Source of the DNA: Phycisphaerae bacterium
GTDB lineage: Bacteria > Planctomycetota > Phycisphaerae > JAJVII01
Assembly: GCA_022072085.1 (NCBI GenBank)
Contig: JAJVII010000034.1
Location: 1 to 64,000, forward strand
Length of the DNA: 64,000 nucleotides
Direction of reading: 5' to 3'
Shown here piece by piece: positions 1 through 8,898 of this stretch. The notes below the pieces were generated by a model that saw nothing but the letters and a program-made list of their open reading frames with translations, searched no databases and was not told where the DNA came from. A program made the translations under genes and the position numbers. How positions within the stretch are numbered: the stretch's first letter is position 1; the number at the start of each line of letters is the position of its first letter.

Positions 1-122
1 GCGGCTGTCCCCCACCCTTTGCAGCCGCCAAAAATGTACTCATCCCTTTTTCTGCGCCTGCGCGTGGATCAAGGTGAAGCCGTATCATCCGGGAACTGCT
101 GCTCTGTACCATACTTACCTAT

Positions 123-770
123 TCACTTGGACGAGTAAAAATTCTTGCTGTATTTCTCGCTCCTAACAAGCACCCCAGAGTTGATCTGGCTCTGCAGATG
201 CCACGAAACGAATCGCTGCGACGTGATGATCAGTCCTGGCATCCCCCTTGCGTAGAAGATGTCTTCGCCCTGCCAAGTTGCCTCATTAACAATCACTCGA
301 GCATGTCTCAACAGCAATCCCCCCCGACATGTGCCGCAGGTCACTGGCGTCTCAAACTCCGCACCAGAAGCTTCAAGGTCAATCTTGGTTGAGCTAAGGG
401 TAGGTATAGCGACGAAATAGGATGGCAGATCACCCTCCAGGCGAGTTCCACCTCGTCGCTTCACACTGACAATCTCAGCCTTGCTGAGTACTTCGAGGCC
501 GCGCAGCCCCGCTTGACGGAATCTCTCCACAAACCTCTCGGTGAGAAGCAACTCCTCGTAGGGGCCAAAGCCAATATCACCGTATCGATTCGTCCACGGT
601 TCCAGCATGACCCGATAAGGCGGAAGCCACGGCAGCATGCTTATCGGCTCCCCGCACTCAGGACATCGCGTTGCATCACCAAAGTTGGACTTCCCAACTG
701 GCTCGTAGTCCGTCACGGCATACTTGCTGGTGTCATAGCTGGAGGGGTTGTGCAGCACATAGAAGTTCAT
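123..770 (-). CDS. Double-CXXCG (SitI6-like) immunity protein
   Basis: Predicted immunity protein that would neutralise the nuclease-like tip of the RHS protein encoded just upstream. It has two cysteine knuckles, CPECG at residues 36-40 and CGTC at 145-148. This is the layout of the double-CXXCG family known from Myxococcus SitI6-type immunity proteins; the four Cys probably hold a zinc. There is no signal peptide, so it should be cytosolic. Its ATG overlaps the RHS stop by 4 nt (ATGA), which suggests translational coupling of toxin and antidote. It looks less GC-rich than nearby genes, fitting transfer as a cassette. Family membership rests on motif pair, length and position. Binding to this particular toxin is inferred. 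Confidence 0.7.
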   Translation of the reverse strand: MNFYVLHNPSSYDTSKYAVTDYEPVGKSNFGDATRCPECGEPISMLPWLPPYRVMLEPWTNRYGDIGFGPYEELLLTERFVERFRQAGLRGLEVLSKAEIVSVKRRGGTRLEGDLPSYFVAIPTLSSTKIDLEASGAEFETPVTCGTCRGGLLLRHARVIVNEATWQGEDIFYARGMPGLIITSQRFVSWHLQSQINSGVLVRSEKYSKNFYSSK

Positions 771-3268
771 TCAGCACCTCCAAGCCCATTGGGGAACCTG
801 TTGATCAGGTCCGGCTGAGAGTACCGGTGACGGAGGTACGCCTCGAAGTCAGCAGGTGTTGCTTGATGGTTTCTTCGCACCCAATTTGTAACCTCAGCGT
901 CCAGCTCGCGGTGCCACCGTTGATAGCCACGGTGCGAAGGTAGATCCTTGGCTTGTGTGACGAATCGTGGATCACGTGCCTGATACTGCCCCCGAAGATT
1001 GGGGTGGGCTTCGGTTGCTCGCTGAACCTTCGTGGTTACAGCATGATGCTGTTGGCCCGTCAGGTTCTGGGCTCCCTTACTTGGGGCCGTTGCCCGGCTG
1101 GGGGTGGGCACCGGTATCTCATCGCCCGCCTTGACAACCTGCTTCTCCAGCTTCGCCGACGCCTTCTCGCCGGCCTCTTTAACGCCCTTTTCGACAGCTT
1201 CCTTGGTCGCTGTCTGCGCTCCCTTGGCCACCGCGCCCTCCGGCGCCTTGTAGAGCCCCTTTGCGCCTGAGATCGCGGACATCGTGAAGAAAGCAGCCTG
1301 CACGCCACAGAACAAGCCCGCGGTCCAACTGGCCAGGATTACGCTCGCGCCGCCGCCTGACTCTACGGCGGCCTGCGCCGTCAGAAACGCCGCATCCGCC
1401 AGTCCCCACTGCTCGATGGCCGCGGTGGCGTCGCTATAGGTGTCGTAGATGGACCAGGCCGTGCTGGCCGCTTTCAGCAGGATCCAGAACATGCCGCTGG
1501 GATCAGCCCCGTTGATGGGGTTGGAACCCACGTAGCCATAGCCGCCGAGGGTGGCCGGACTGCTCAGGAAACCGCTGAACGGATCCAACTGCGTGAATCC
1601 GCCTGGGCTGGAGTCATAGTAGCGGCCGCGCAGGTAGTGCAGGCCCGTTGAATTGTCAAAGAGCTGGCCTGAGTATAGCACGGCCGTGACGGCCTGGGAA
1701 GCGTCGAAGCCCAACGCGTTGCCGTAAGCATCGTAGGCGAACCGCGAGGCGACGGCCGGCTGGCCCTCGCCGCCGACCGGTTGCTCGCCGGCCGAGTCCA
1801 GCACCAGCCGCGTGCTGCCATGGCCATCGGTGACGAACCACAGGGGCGACCCACCGGCGGCGTCCGGCGACTGCTGGCCCAGGATTGCGGCGCCGATCGT
1901 GTAGCTCCGCGTGACGACCAGGCCGGAATCGCCGGCTTGCTTCTCCTCCAGGACCTGACTGTAGCCCGTCAGGTTGTTGTCATCAACCAGGTAAATGGTC
2001 GCCTTCACATCCTGGCCGTCGTCCACCGTCTGAGCAACCCGCAGGCCGTCGTCGTTGTAGGCAAAGTTGGTGGTCGTGATGCCGCCGCCTCCGCCGGTCG
2101 CATCCACGACGACCTCGGCCAGGCGATCCGCCAGGTCGTACGCATAGGTCGTCTCCTCCAGGACATCGCCGGCGTCGTCCAGTCCCTGGTACACCGTCTT
2201 ACCCGTCTGTTCGGTGCCCGCATCGGAATTGCCGTAGGCGTAGACCGTGAACCGGTCCGCGCCCTCCGTGCTGGAGTCCAGCGTCTCGGTCAGCAGGCGA
2301 TCGTTGGCATCGTAGGTGTAGGTCGTCGACTCCTCGATATCCTGGTCGCTGCCGAGGTCATGGGTCTTGCTCAGCCGATTGCCGTTCAGATCGAAAGCGT
2401 AGGTGTCGGTGTAGTTGAGGGCCTGGCCGGCGGCGTCATAGCCGTCGTAGGCCTCCCGGATGAGTCGTCCGTCATCGTCGTAAGTCCAGGCTATGTTCGT
2501 GACCTGGCCGTCTATCGTCTCCTCGGCGACAATCCGATTGCCGTTGGAGGCCAGCGTGTATTCGAAGGTGGCGAAGGCCGTGTCGTCGGAGTCGTCCCAC
2601 TGCGTGCCGCCATCGTGGGCATTTTTAACGCTGACCAGCCGGTCCATGTCGTCATAACCATAGGTCGTCAGCACGCCGTTGGGCGTGTGGACGAACTCCA
2701 GTTTCCCTTCCAGGTCGTAGCGGTACTCGACGACTTCCGGCGTGGTCAGTGGCGTGTCGTTGCGCTCGTAGACAGCCACCTGGCTGAGCCGGCCGAGGTC
2801 GTCGTAGGCGTAGCGGGTGTCGGTGACCGCCTTGCCGTCGTCAGCTACGCTCTCATGATCGGTATCCGCATCGCCAGTGTAGGTGCGGACAAGCCGATAG
2901 ACGCTGTCGTATTCGTAGTTGATGGCCCCTTCCGGCCGATCGACCCGGACCAGTTCCCACAGGTCGTTGTAGGTGTACGCGGTTGTGGCGGTCGTCTCGT
3001 CGGCAAAGTGCTGAACGACGCTAGTGTTGCGACCCAGGCCGTCGTAGCCGTAGGTGACGTATTCGGCCGGCGTTCCGGTGCCCTGGTCGTAATCCTCGAT
3101 GCTGGCGAAGTATCGCTTCTCCACGATCCGTCCGACGCGGGCCGCCGATTGTCCAGAGTCAGTTGCGGTCGCGATCGACGCCGCGGAAGACAGCGCCCCC
3201 GGACCGTCGATCGGCCCGGGGGCGGATGACGTTGCAGGGAGATGGCGGCGCCCATGCAGGTCGCTCAA
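767..3268 (-). CDS. RHS-repeat protein with C-terminal nuclease-like toxin tip, 5'-truncated
   Basis: Fragment of a polymorphic toxin. Residues about 48-480 are YD/RHS repeats (YDGLGRN, YDYDDMDRL-like units) that form the shell. The RHS core hallmark LHYLRGRYYDSS lies at about 543, and the shell ends at DPSGM near 590. A hydrophobic Ala/Gly stretch (592-670) and a basic linker follow. The last 95 residues carry HH (741-742), SHRGYQRWH (778-786) and a PDLINRFPNG end, resembling HNH/AHH-type nuclease tips of wall-associated RHS proteins. At 833 aa it is short for the family and lacks any signal peptide, PAAR or other delivery module. The first ~45 residues look like non-RHS sequence. The start used is TTG inside the upstream stop (TTGA). 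The true start is uncertain and the 5' part is probably lost. Confidence 0.75.
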   Translation of the reverse strand: MSDLHGRRHLPATSSAPGPIDGPGALSSAASIATATDSGQSAARVGRIVEKRYFASIEDYDQGTGTPAEYVTYGYDGLGRNTSVVQHFADETTATTAYTYNDLWELVRVDRPEGAINYEYDSVYRLVRTYTGDADTDHESVADDGKAVTDTRYAYDDLGRLSQVAVYERNDTPLTTPEVVEYRYDLEGKLEFVHTPNGVLTTYGYDDMDRLVSVKNAHDGGTQWDDSDDTAFATFEYTLASNGNRIVAEETIDGQVTNIAWTYDDDGRLIREAYDGYDAAGQALNYTDTYAFDLNGNRLSKTHDLGSDQDIEESTTYTYDANDRLLTETLDSSTEGADRFTVYAYGNSDAGTEQTGKTVYQGLDDAGDVLEETTYAYDLADRLAEVVVDATGGGGGITTTNFAYNDDGLRVAQTVDDGQDVKATIYLVDDNNLTGYSQVLEEKQAGDSGLVVTRSYTIGAAILGQQSPDAAGGSPLWFVTDGHGSTRLVLDSAGEQPVGGEGQPAVASRFAYDAYGNALGFDASQAVTAVLYSGQLFDNSTGLHYLRGRYYDSSPGGFTQLDPFSGFLSSPATLGGYGYVGSNPINGADPSGMFWILLKAASTAWSIYDTYSDATAAIEQWGLADAAFLTAQAAVESGGGASVILASWTAGLFCGVQAAFFTMSAISGAKGLYKAPEGAVAKGAQTATKEAVEKGVKEAGEKASAKLEKQVVKAGDEIPVPTPSRATAPSKGAQNLTGQQHHAVTTKVQRATEAHPNLRGQYQARDPRFVTQAKDLPSHRGYQRWHRELDAEVTNWVRRNHQATPADFEAYLRHRYSQPDLINRFPNGLGGAE

Positions 3269-4659
3269 TGCCGCAGGTCGCGGGTGGCAGCCGTCAGCGC
3301 CGTCGTGCAGAAGGCGGTGACCATGTCGGGGCTGCCCTCGTTCCAGCGGTCAGCCATGTTCGTCCAACTCCCGTCGTCGTTCTGGAGCGCGTTGAGCTGG
3401 TTGACCAGGTCGGCGCGCCAGTTGTGCTTCTGGCCATCGGGGGTGGTGATGACGTCGGCCGACTTGCCGGCGGCGGCCAGGGCCCGGGCGAAGGTCATGT
3501 AGTAGTAGTAGAGGCCCTGGAGCTTCTGTTTCTCCGGCAGGCCGGGGTTCTGCTGGAGCGTGTAGTTCTCGGCGATCCACTTGAAGGCGTCCTTGACGCG
3601 CGGGTCGTCCATGGTCAGCCCGCTGTAGAGGAAGCTCATGAAGCCCGCATAGGTCATGCTGCCGTAGCTGCGCAGGCCGCTCTTGCTCTCGCCGGGCAGG
3701 TCGACACTGCCTGCCTTGCTCTGTCCGACGGCCTTGGACGGGTCGGCGTCGCTGGCCGGGGCGTATATGAACCCGCCGTCATTTCCGACGGCGTAGGTGC
3801 CGACCTTGTTGCTCTCGCTGCGGTTCTGCGAGTGTTCCAGGAAGACCACGACTTTGCTGAACATGGGGTCGTCGGCCGTGATGTAGCCGGCGCTCTTGAG
3901 GTCGTTCAGTGTGTTGACCGACATGGCCGTGTTGGACATGTCCGGCCGCGTTTCCTTGCCTTTCTCGCCGTAGCCGAACCCGCCGTAGACGGCGTTGCTC
4001 TTGTCCACGCCGTCCTTGCTGTCCCACTGGCAACCGCGGAGGTAGGTGAGCCCCTCCTTGATCTGCGCGTCATAGGGCTTGCCGGTCATCTTCGACTGGA
4101 TGTAGACCAGGGCGCTGAGGCTGATGGAGGTGTTGTAGTTGGCCAGTTCCTGGGTCACGAAGGCGCCCTTCATCTCGCCCTCGGTCTTCTGCGTGGACAG
4201 GACGAACTTGACGGCCTTGGTCACCGGTTCGGAGTCGACCGGTTGGCCGGCTTCGACCAGGGCCTTGACCGCCAGCGCCGTCACCGCGGGCCCGTACTTG
4301 GAAACCCACGAGCCGTCCGGGGCCTGCGACTTGAGCAGGTAGGCCCGCGCCTTGGCCAGCATCTCGTCAGCCCGGGCGACGATCTCCTCGGCCGTGACAG
4401 CCGGCTTGGCTGTCGGTTGGGGCAGCGTCGTCACTGGCGGCGGGGGCTCGGGATTGGTGGCCGTTTCGCCAGGCCCGCCGGTCTTGGCCGTGGTCGTCTC
4501 GCTCTGCTGATCGGTCTGATGGGCCAGCGGCTCAGTCTTGGCGGTACTGGCTGGCGGGATCGGTTCTTGCGATACTTGCTTCTTGCAGCCGGCCAGCGAC
4601 AGGCCCGCGATCACGAGCAAGGCGAGCGTCCAACGGTTCCAACGGGTGCGAGCGAGCAT
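3265..4659 (-). CDS. Lipoprotein with prenyltransferase/squalene-oxidase repeats
   Basis: Exported lipoprotein of 464 aa with lipobox LAGC (Cys25) after a hydrophobic signal. A Thr/Pro-rich linker (30-95) leads to alpha-alpha repeats of the prenyltransferase/squalene-cyclase-like kind: AYLLKSQAPDGSW near 112, GLTYLRGCQW near 205, and LNALQNDDGSW near 428. Such repeats form an alpha/alpha toroid. In planctomycete lipoproteins the fold usually has no known enzymatic activity, and I see no cyclase DxDD motif. A perfect sigma-54 promoter lies 53 nt upstream, and an NtrC-type regulator gene follows that. Function unknown; probably a periplasmic or outer-membrane scaffold or binding protein. Confidence 0.75.
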   Translation of the reverse strand: MLARTRWNRWTLALLVIAGLSLAGCKKQVSQEPIPPASTAKTEPLAHQTDQQSETTTAKTGGPGETATNPEPPPPVTTLPQPTAKPAVTAEEIVARADEMLAKARAYLLKSQAPDGSWVSKYGPAVTALAVKALVEAGQPVDSEPVTKAVKFVLSTQKTEGEMKGAFVTQELANYNTSISLSALVYIQSKMTGKPYDAQIKEGLTYLRGCQWDSKDGVDKSNAVYGGFGYGEKGKETRPDMSNTAMSVNTLNDLKSAGYITADDPMFSKVVVFLEHSQNRSESNKVGTYAVGNDGGFIYAPASDADPSKAVGQSKAGSVDLPGESKSGLRSYGSMTYAGFMSFLYSGLTMDDPRVKDAFKWIAENYTLQQNPGLPEKQKLQGLYYYYMTFARALAAAGKSADVITTPDGQKHNWRADLVNQLNALQNDDGSWTNMADRWNEGSPDMVTAFCTTALTAATRDLRH

Positions 4660-4711
4660 GTGAGTCTCCCTTTCCTGGGTTCACAGCCTGGATTCATCCA
4701 TAATGCCAGCG

Positions 4712-4727
4712 TGCAAACGGCGTGCCA
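4712..4727 (-). promoter_or_regulatory. Sigma-54 (-24/-12) promoter
   Basis: On the minus strand the sequence reads TGGCACG-CCGT-TTGCA. It matches the RpoN consensus TGGCACG-N4-TTGCW at every fixed position and has the preferred C before TGG. Transcription should start near 4701, giving a leader of about 42 nt to the lipoprotein ATG at 4659. The nearly identical site at 42611-42626 differs only in the spacer. An enhancer-dependent activator is required; the adjacent NtrC-type gene is an obvious candidate. Confidence 0.85.
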
Positions 4728-4836
4728 GCGGTGTTGCCGGCGGGACATTCTTCCTAACTCTACTCACGCGAGCGTCTTGTATCAATCGACTGGACTCCGC
4801 GGCCGCCGCCTCAGCCGATCGCTCGGCACAACCGCA

Positions 4837-4850
4837 GTGCAATGCTGCAC
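4837..4850. promoter_or_regulatory. Possible activator-binding dyad upstream of the sigma-54 promoter
   Basis: A small dyad, GTGCA-ATGC-TGCAC, lies about 110 nt upstream of the -24 element, a usual distance for an NtrC-family enhancer site. It is only 5 bp per arm and differs from the dyads upstream of the other sigma-54 promoter, so this is a suggestion only. Confidence 0.25.
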
Positions 4851-4865
4851 AGGAAGAGGTCGCTG

Positions 4866-6299
4866 TTACGCTGAGCCGTCGGAGTCTGCCAGGCCCAGGT
4901 CGCGCAGCTTCGTGCGAAGGGTGTTGCGATGCAGGCCCAGCCGTTCGGCCGCCGCAGACTGGTTGCCGCCGGCGTGGGCCATTGCCCGGCGGATCAGTTC
5001 GCGTTCCAGTTGCTCGACGGCCCGCGGGTGCAGGGGACCGGTCTGCGACTCGATGGCGTCGATGAACCGGGCCAGGCCCGCCTGTGCCTCGTCGGCGGCG
5101 TGGCCGGCGGGCGGGCGGCCGTGCTGGACCGCCTCGGGCAGATGCGCGGGCAGGATTGGGCGGCCGGCTGACGCCACCGCCGCCTGGCGGACGGCGTTCT
5201 GTAGTTCGCGGACGTTGCCCGGCCATGAATACTGCTCCAGCAGCCGCAGCGCCTCGGGCGAGATCGGCGGGGCCTGGCCTCCTGAGGCCAGTGCGACGAA
5301 GTGGCGGGCCAGCGGGCCGATGTCGCTTACCCGGTCGCGCAGCGCGGGCAGTTCGATCTGAATTTCCGCCAGCCGGTAGAACAGGTCCTCGCGGAAGTGC
5401 CCTGCGGCGATGGCTTCGGAGAGATCGCGGTTGGTGGCCGCCAGCACGCGGACGTCCTGCACGGTGACCGAGTTCACTGAGCCCAGCCGCTCGATGCGGT
5501 GACTGTCCAGGAAGCGGAGCAGCTTGACCTGCGCCGGCGGGGGCAGTTCGCCCACCTCGTCCAGGAAGAGCGTGCCATGGGCCGCCGACTCGAATCGGCC
5601 CGGCTTGTCGGCGGCGGCGCCGGTGAACGCGCCGCGGGCGTAGCCGAACAGTTCGCTCTCGACCAGGCTCTCGGGCAGGGCGCCGCAGTTGATCGCGACG
5701 AAGGCGTTGTTGCGTCGGCCGCTGTGCTCGTGGATCGCCCGGGCGACGACTTCCTTGCCCGTGCCGGTGGCCCCGCGGATGAGCACCGAGGCGCTGGAGG
5801 TCGCAACCTTGACGATCTGCTTGTAGACCTCCTGCATCGCCCGGCTGGCGCCGATGATCTGTGACGCCTCGGCGGGGTCAGCCGATTCGCCGGCCCGGGC
5901 GGGCTGGGCGGCCCGGCTGGCGAGGGCCTGCTCGACCAGTTCGCGGGCGCGGTCGAGGTCCAGCGGCTTGACGAGATAGTCGAACGCGCCGCCGCGGATG
6001 GCGCGGGTGACGGTTTCCATCGAGCCGTAGGCCGTCATAACGATGACGCAGGCGTCAGGGTCGTCGTTGCGAATGGATTCCAGCACTTCCAGCCCGCTGC
6101 TGTCAGGCAGCCGCACGTCCAGGAAGATCACTTCCGGCCGATTCTTGCGGTAGAGTGCCAGCCCGCGGTCGCCGGTGGCCGCGACCGAGACGGCGTGGCC
6201 TCGCTGGGCGAAGTAGCGCTGGAATGCGAAACAGATGGCCTCTTCGTCGTCGATGACCAGGATGTCGGCTGCGCGGGTCATGAGTCGTCGCTCCGGCAC
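4866..6299 (-). CDS. NtrC-family sigma-54 response regulator
   Basis: Phosphorylation-dependent activator of sigma-54 RNA polymerase, 477 aa. The receiver domain (12-125) has acidic residues DD17-18, phospho-acceptor D61 and K111. The AAA+ domain (148-385) has Walker A GATGTGKE at 176-183, the sigma-54 contact loop GAFTGA at 223-228 and Walker B LFLDEVG near 244. A Fis-type helix-turn-helix (about 430-470, [20 protein letters not shown]) ends the protein. All parts needed for activation are intact. The first Met or an internal one at residue 7 could start it. It lies upstream of a sigma-54 promoter and is divergent, with a 54-nt gap, from the split permease. The kinase at 7356-8852 is the likely partner. 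Confidence 0.93.
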   Translation of the reverse strand: MPERRLMTRAADILVIDDEEAICFAFQRYFAQRGHAVSVAATGDRGLALYRKNRPEVIFLDVRLPDSSGLEVLESIRNDDPDACVIVMTAYGSMETVTRAIRGGAFDYLVKPLDLDRARELVEQALASRAAQPARAGESADPAEASQIIGASRAMQEVYKQIVKVATSSASVLIRGATGTGKEVVARAIHEHSGRRNNAFVAINCGALPESLVESELFGYARGAFTGAAADKPGRFESAAHGTLFLDEVGELPPPAQVKLLRFLDSHRIERLGSVNSVTVQDVRVLAATNRDLSEAIAAGHFREDLFYRLAEIQIELPALRDRVSDIGPLARHFVALASGGQAPPISPEALRLLEQYSWPGNVRELQNAVRQAAVASAGRPILPAHLPEAVQHGRPPAGHAADEAQAGLARFIDAIESQTGPLHPRAVEQLERELIRRAMAHAGGNQSAAAERLGLHRNTLRTKLRDLGLADSDGSA

Positions 6300-6353
6300 G
6301 AAGATGGTATCTTACCGGAACTACGTCGCTCCGACAGCCAGCCGGACGGGAAA

Positions 6354-6845
6354 ATGCGAATGATCGTGCTCTGGGTCGCCACCGCCGCCTGCCTGCTCGC
6401 CTCCTTCGTCGCCGATCGGCGGCGGACGCTCCGGGCCCTCAAACTCGCCGGGGTCCGGATCGGTCGGATCATGCCGGCCTTCCTCGTGATGCTGGTCCTG
6501 TTCGCGGTGGGCATCACGCTCGTGCCCGAGGCCGTCGTCAGCCGCCTGCTGGGGCAGGAGAGCGGCGTCGCGGGCGTGGCCGTCGCGGCGGCCATCGGCT
6601 CGGTGACGCTGATGCCGGGCTTCATCGCCTTCCCGCTGTCCGGGGCGCTGCTGCGCGAGGGGGTTCCCTACATGGTGCTGGCGGCGTTCACCTCGACGAT
6701 GATGATGGTGGGCGTGGTCACATATCCGCTGGAGCGGCAGTACTTCGGCCGCGGCGTGACGCTCATCCGCAACGGCCTGTGCCTGCTGATCGCCCTGGTC
6801 GTCACCGTCGTCATGGGCCTGGTGTTCAAAGAGATTCACTGGTGA
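6354..6845 (+). CDS. Permease half-protein A (UPF0718/ArsP-type)
   Basis: Integral membrane protein of 163 aa with about five hydrophobic helices, resembling the N-terminal half of PF03773 permeases (ArsP/UPF0718). The family-type loop PGFIAFPLSGALLREG sits between helices. The open frame extends upstream into the regulator gene, but ATG at 6354 follows a GACGGGA ribosome site and begins directly with a hydrophobic helix. Its TGA overlaps the GTG of the next gene (GTGA), so the two halves should be co-translated and probably assemble as one transporter. Substrate unknown; organoarsenical or metal export is known for some relatives. Confidence 0.75.
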   Translation: MRMIVLWVATAACLLASFVADRRRTLRALKLAGVRIGRIMPAFLVMLVLFAVGITLVPEAVVSRLLGQESGVAGVAVAAAIGSVTLMPGFIAFPLSGALLREGVPYMVLAAFTSTMMMVGVVTYPLERQYFGRGVTLIRNGLCLLIALVVTVVMGLVFKEIHW

Positions 6846-7366
6846 AGTGGAGCGGCAGGCAGGTCGGCTACGTCGTTCTGCTGGCTGCGTTCGCCGGCTG
6901 GGTGGGGTATTCGTACTGGCGCGGGCCGCAGGTCGGCCGCGACATGGCCCGCACATTCGCCCAGACGCTGGGCGTGATGCTCAAGCTGCTGCCCTGCGCG
7001 TTCGTTCTGATCGCCCTGTTCGATGTCTGGGTGAAGCGCGAGACGGTCGAGCGGCAGTTCGGCCGCGGCTCGGGCCTCCGCGGCTACTTCTGGAGCATCC
7101 TGCTGGCCGGCATGACCGTCGGCGGGCTCTACGTCGCTTTCCCGGTTGCCTGCTCGCTGTTCCGCAAGGGCGCCAGCCTGTCGGTCGTGCTGGCCTACGT
7201 CAGCCTGGCCGGCGTCTGCCGCATCCCCATGACGCTGTTCGAAATCTCGTTCATGGGCGTGACGTTCACCGCCGTCCGCCTGGCCGTCTCGATCCCCCTG
7301 GTGATCCTTACGTCGCACGTCCTCGGCCGCATCCTCGAACGCCGCGGATATGTCGTCACGGAGTGA
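6842..7366 (+). CDS. Permease half-protein B (UPF0718/ArsP-type)
   Basis: Second half of the split permease, 174 aa, starting at GTG 6842 inside the stop of the first half. It has four to five membrane helices and a loop GGLYVAFPVACSLFRKG that mirrors the PGFIAFPLSGALLREG loop of the first half. This agrees with the internal two-fold repeat of the family. The stop region overlaps the 3' end of the convergent histidine kinase gene by 11 nt. The layout implies an obligate heterodimer in the inner membrane. The link to the flanking two-component system is inferred from position only. Confidence 0.75.
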   Translation: MKWSGRQVGYVVLLAAFAGWVGYSYWRGPQVGRDMARTFAQTLGVMLKLLPCAFVLIALFDVWVKRETVERQFGRGSGLRGYFWSILLAGMTVGGLYVAFPVACSLFRKGASLSVVLAYVSLAGVCRIPMTLFEISFMGVTFTAVRLAVSIPLVILTSHVLGRILERRGYVVTE

Positions 7367-8852
7367 CGCCCGCCGCCGGCAACTCGAACCAGAACGTCGC
7401 TCCGCTGTCGGACGAGTCGTAGCTGATGCGGCCGCCCAGGCGATCGACCGCCTGTCGGCTGATATAGAGGCCCAGGCCCGTGCCGCCGGCCTTGGTCGTC
7501 ACGAACGGGTCGAAGAGGTCCTCGTCGGGCGGCAGCTTCACGCCCTTGCCGGTGTCTGTGACGGCGAAGCGGACACCGCCGTCGGATCGTGACAGCCGCA
7601 GCGTCATCACGCCGCCGTGCGGCATGGCGTCGGCGGCGTTGAGCATCAGGTTGAGCATGACCCCGCGGATCTGGCTGGACTGGCCGCGGGCCGCCGGGAC
7701 CGCCGCGTCCAATCGCCGCTCGATAGAGATGGACTGGTGTCGGCAGCGGCCCTCGATCAGTTGCAGGACCGATTCGGCCAGCCGGGCAAGGTCCAGATCC
7801 TCCAGCCGCGCGCACGCCGCCGCGTCCTGCCCGCCGCTGTCCGAAGCGTTCTCGCTCACCGACGCCAGTTGCAGCAGCTCCTGGAGGTAGAGGTCCATGC
7901 GGTCGATCTCGCGGACGATCAGTTCCAGGCTGCGGTCGGATGAGCCGGTCGGTCCCAGCGCGTCAGCCAACACGCGGGCGTTCATCTTGATCCCGCTCAG
8001 CGGATTCCGCAACTCGTGTGCGACCGAGGCGGCCATCTGCCCCAGCGTCGCCAGCCGGGCCGAGCGGGCGAGTTGGGCGCGGGCCTCTGCCAGCCGGGCC
8101 AGCAAGGCGTCGAACGACCGCCGCAGCCGGACCATCTCCGACGGTCCGGGCGGGCCGTGTCGGCCGGCGGGCTCGTGCTGGGCAGCCGGTTCGGCGTCGA
8201 CTGGCGCGGCCGAATCGCTCTGACGGGCGATGTGGTCCATGCGGTCAGCCAGCCGGCGCACGGGCCTGGAGATCGTCAGCGACACCGTCGAGGCAACGAG
8301 CGTGGCCGCCAGGACCGCCGCCAACGTCAGGCCCGCGATGGTCCACGCGGCGTCTTTCTTGGCCGACGCGAGCTGGGCCTCGGGCACGAGGATGAACAGC
8401 CGCTGCCACGGGCCACTGAGCCCGGGACGATCCGGAATGGAAGTTGACCGCGCGTAGTAGGAATGACCGTCCAGTGCGATCCGTGGAGGCCGACCGGGAT
8501 ACGAGTTGCGGTCGAGGAACGTATTGGACGGTATGCGGCCGTCAGCCAGCATCCGGTCCAGTTGGGCGCGGGCGGGCTCGGGCAGGCTGGCGGCGGCGAG
8601 GGATCGGCCTTCCCCGGGCCCGGCGGCGAACTGGGCGTCGAGGATTTCGCTGAACTGCTTCATCAGTTCGTCGGTCGCCTCCAGCCGCAGCCGCGAGACC
8701 AGGCCGGCGACGTTCACCAGCGGCTGGTCCACCAGCCGCCGCTCGATGCCGCGGCCGGCGACCTCGATGCTCATCCAGCCGACGGCCGCCCCGACGGCGG
8801 CGACCAGCAGGTTCATCGCGACGATCATCCGCGTGCGAATGGACGTCCGCAT
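7356..8852 (-). CDS. Membrane sensor histidine kinase
   Basis: Sensor kinase of 498 aa. TM1 (about 9-27) and TM2 (170-193) bracket a periplasmic sensor of about 140 residues. A HAMP segment (195-255), a HisKA box with phospho-acceptor H279 (SVAHELRNPL) and an HATPase domain follow, with an N box (NLMLNAADAM), DTGKG and GGTGLGL motifs. The open frame begins 13 codons earlier, but ATG 8852 begins at the membrane anchor. It lies on the same strand as the NtrC-type regulator at 4866-6299 but is separated from it by the oppositely oriented permease pair. Kinase and regulator are therefore probably cognate but not in one transcript. The signal is unknown. Confidence 0.9.
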   Translation of the reverse strand: MRTSIRTRMIVAMNLLVAAVGAAVGWMSIEVAGRGIERRLVDQPLVNVAGLVSRLRLEATDELMKQFSEILDAQFAAGPGEGRSLAAASLPEPARAQLDRMLADGRIPSNTFLDRNSYPGRPPRIALDGHSYYARSTSIPDRPGLSGPWQRLFILVPEAQLASAKKDAAWTIAGLTLAAVLAATLVASTVSLTISRPVRRLADRMDHIARQSDSAAPVDAEPAAQHEPAGRHGPPGPSEMVRLRRSFDALLARLAEARAQLARSARLATLGQMAASVAHELRNPLSGIKMNARVLADALGPTGSSDRSLELIVREIDRMDLYLQELLQLASVSENASDSGGQDAAACARLEDLDLARLAESVLQLIEGRCRHQSISIERRLDAAVPAARGQSSQIRGVMLNLMLNAADAMPHGGVMTLRLSRSDGGVRFAVTDTGKGVKLPPDEDLFDPFVTTKAGGTGLGLYISRQAVDRLGGRISYDSSDSGATFWFELPAAGVTP

Positions 8853-8898
8853 GGCGCCATGATAGCGACAGACGCCGGACAATGGGAGCATCCGGCGA

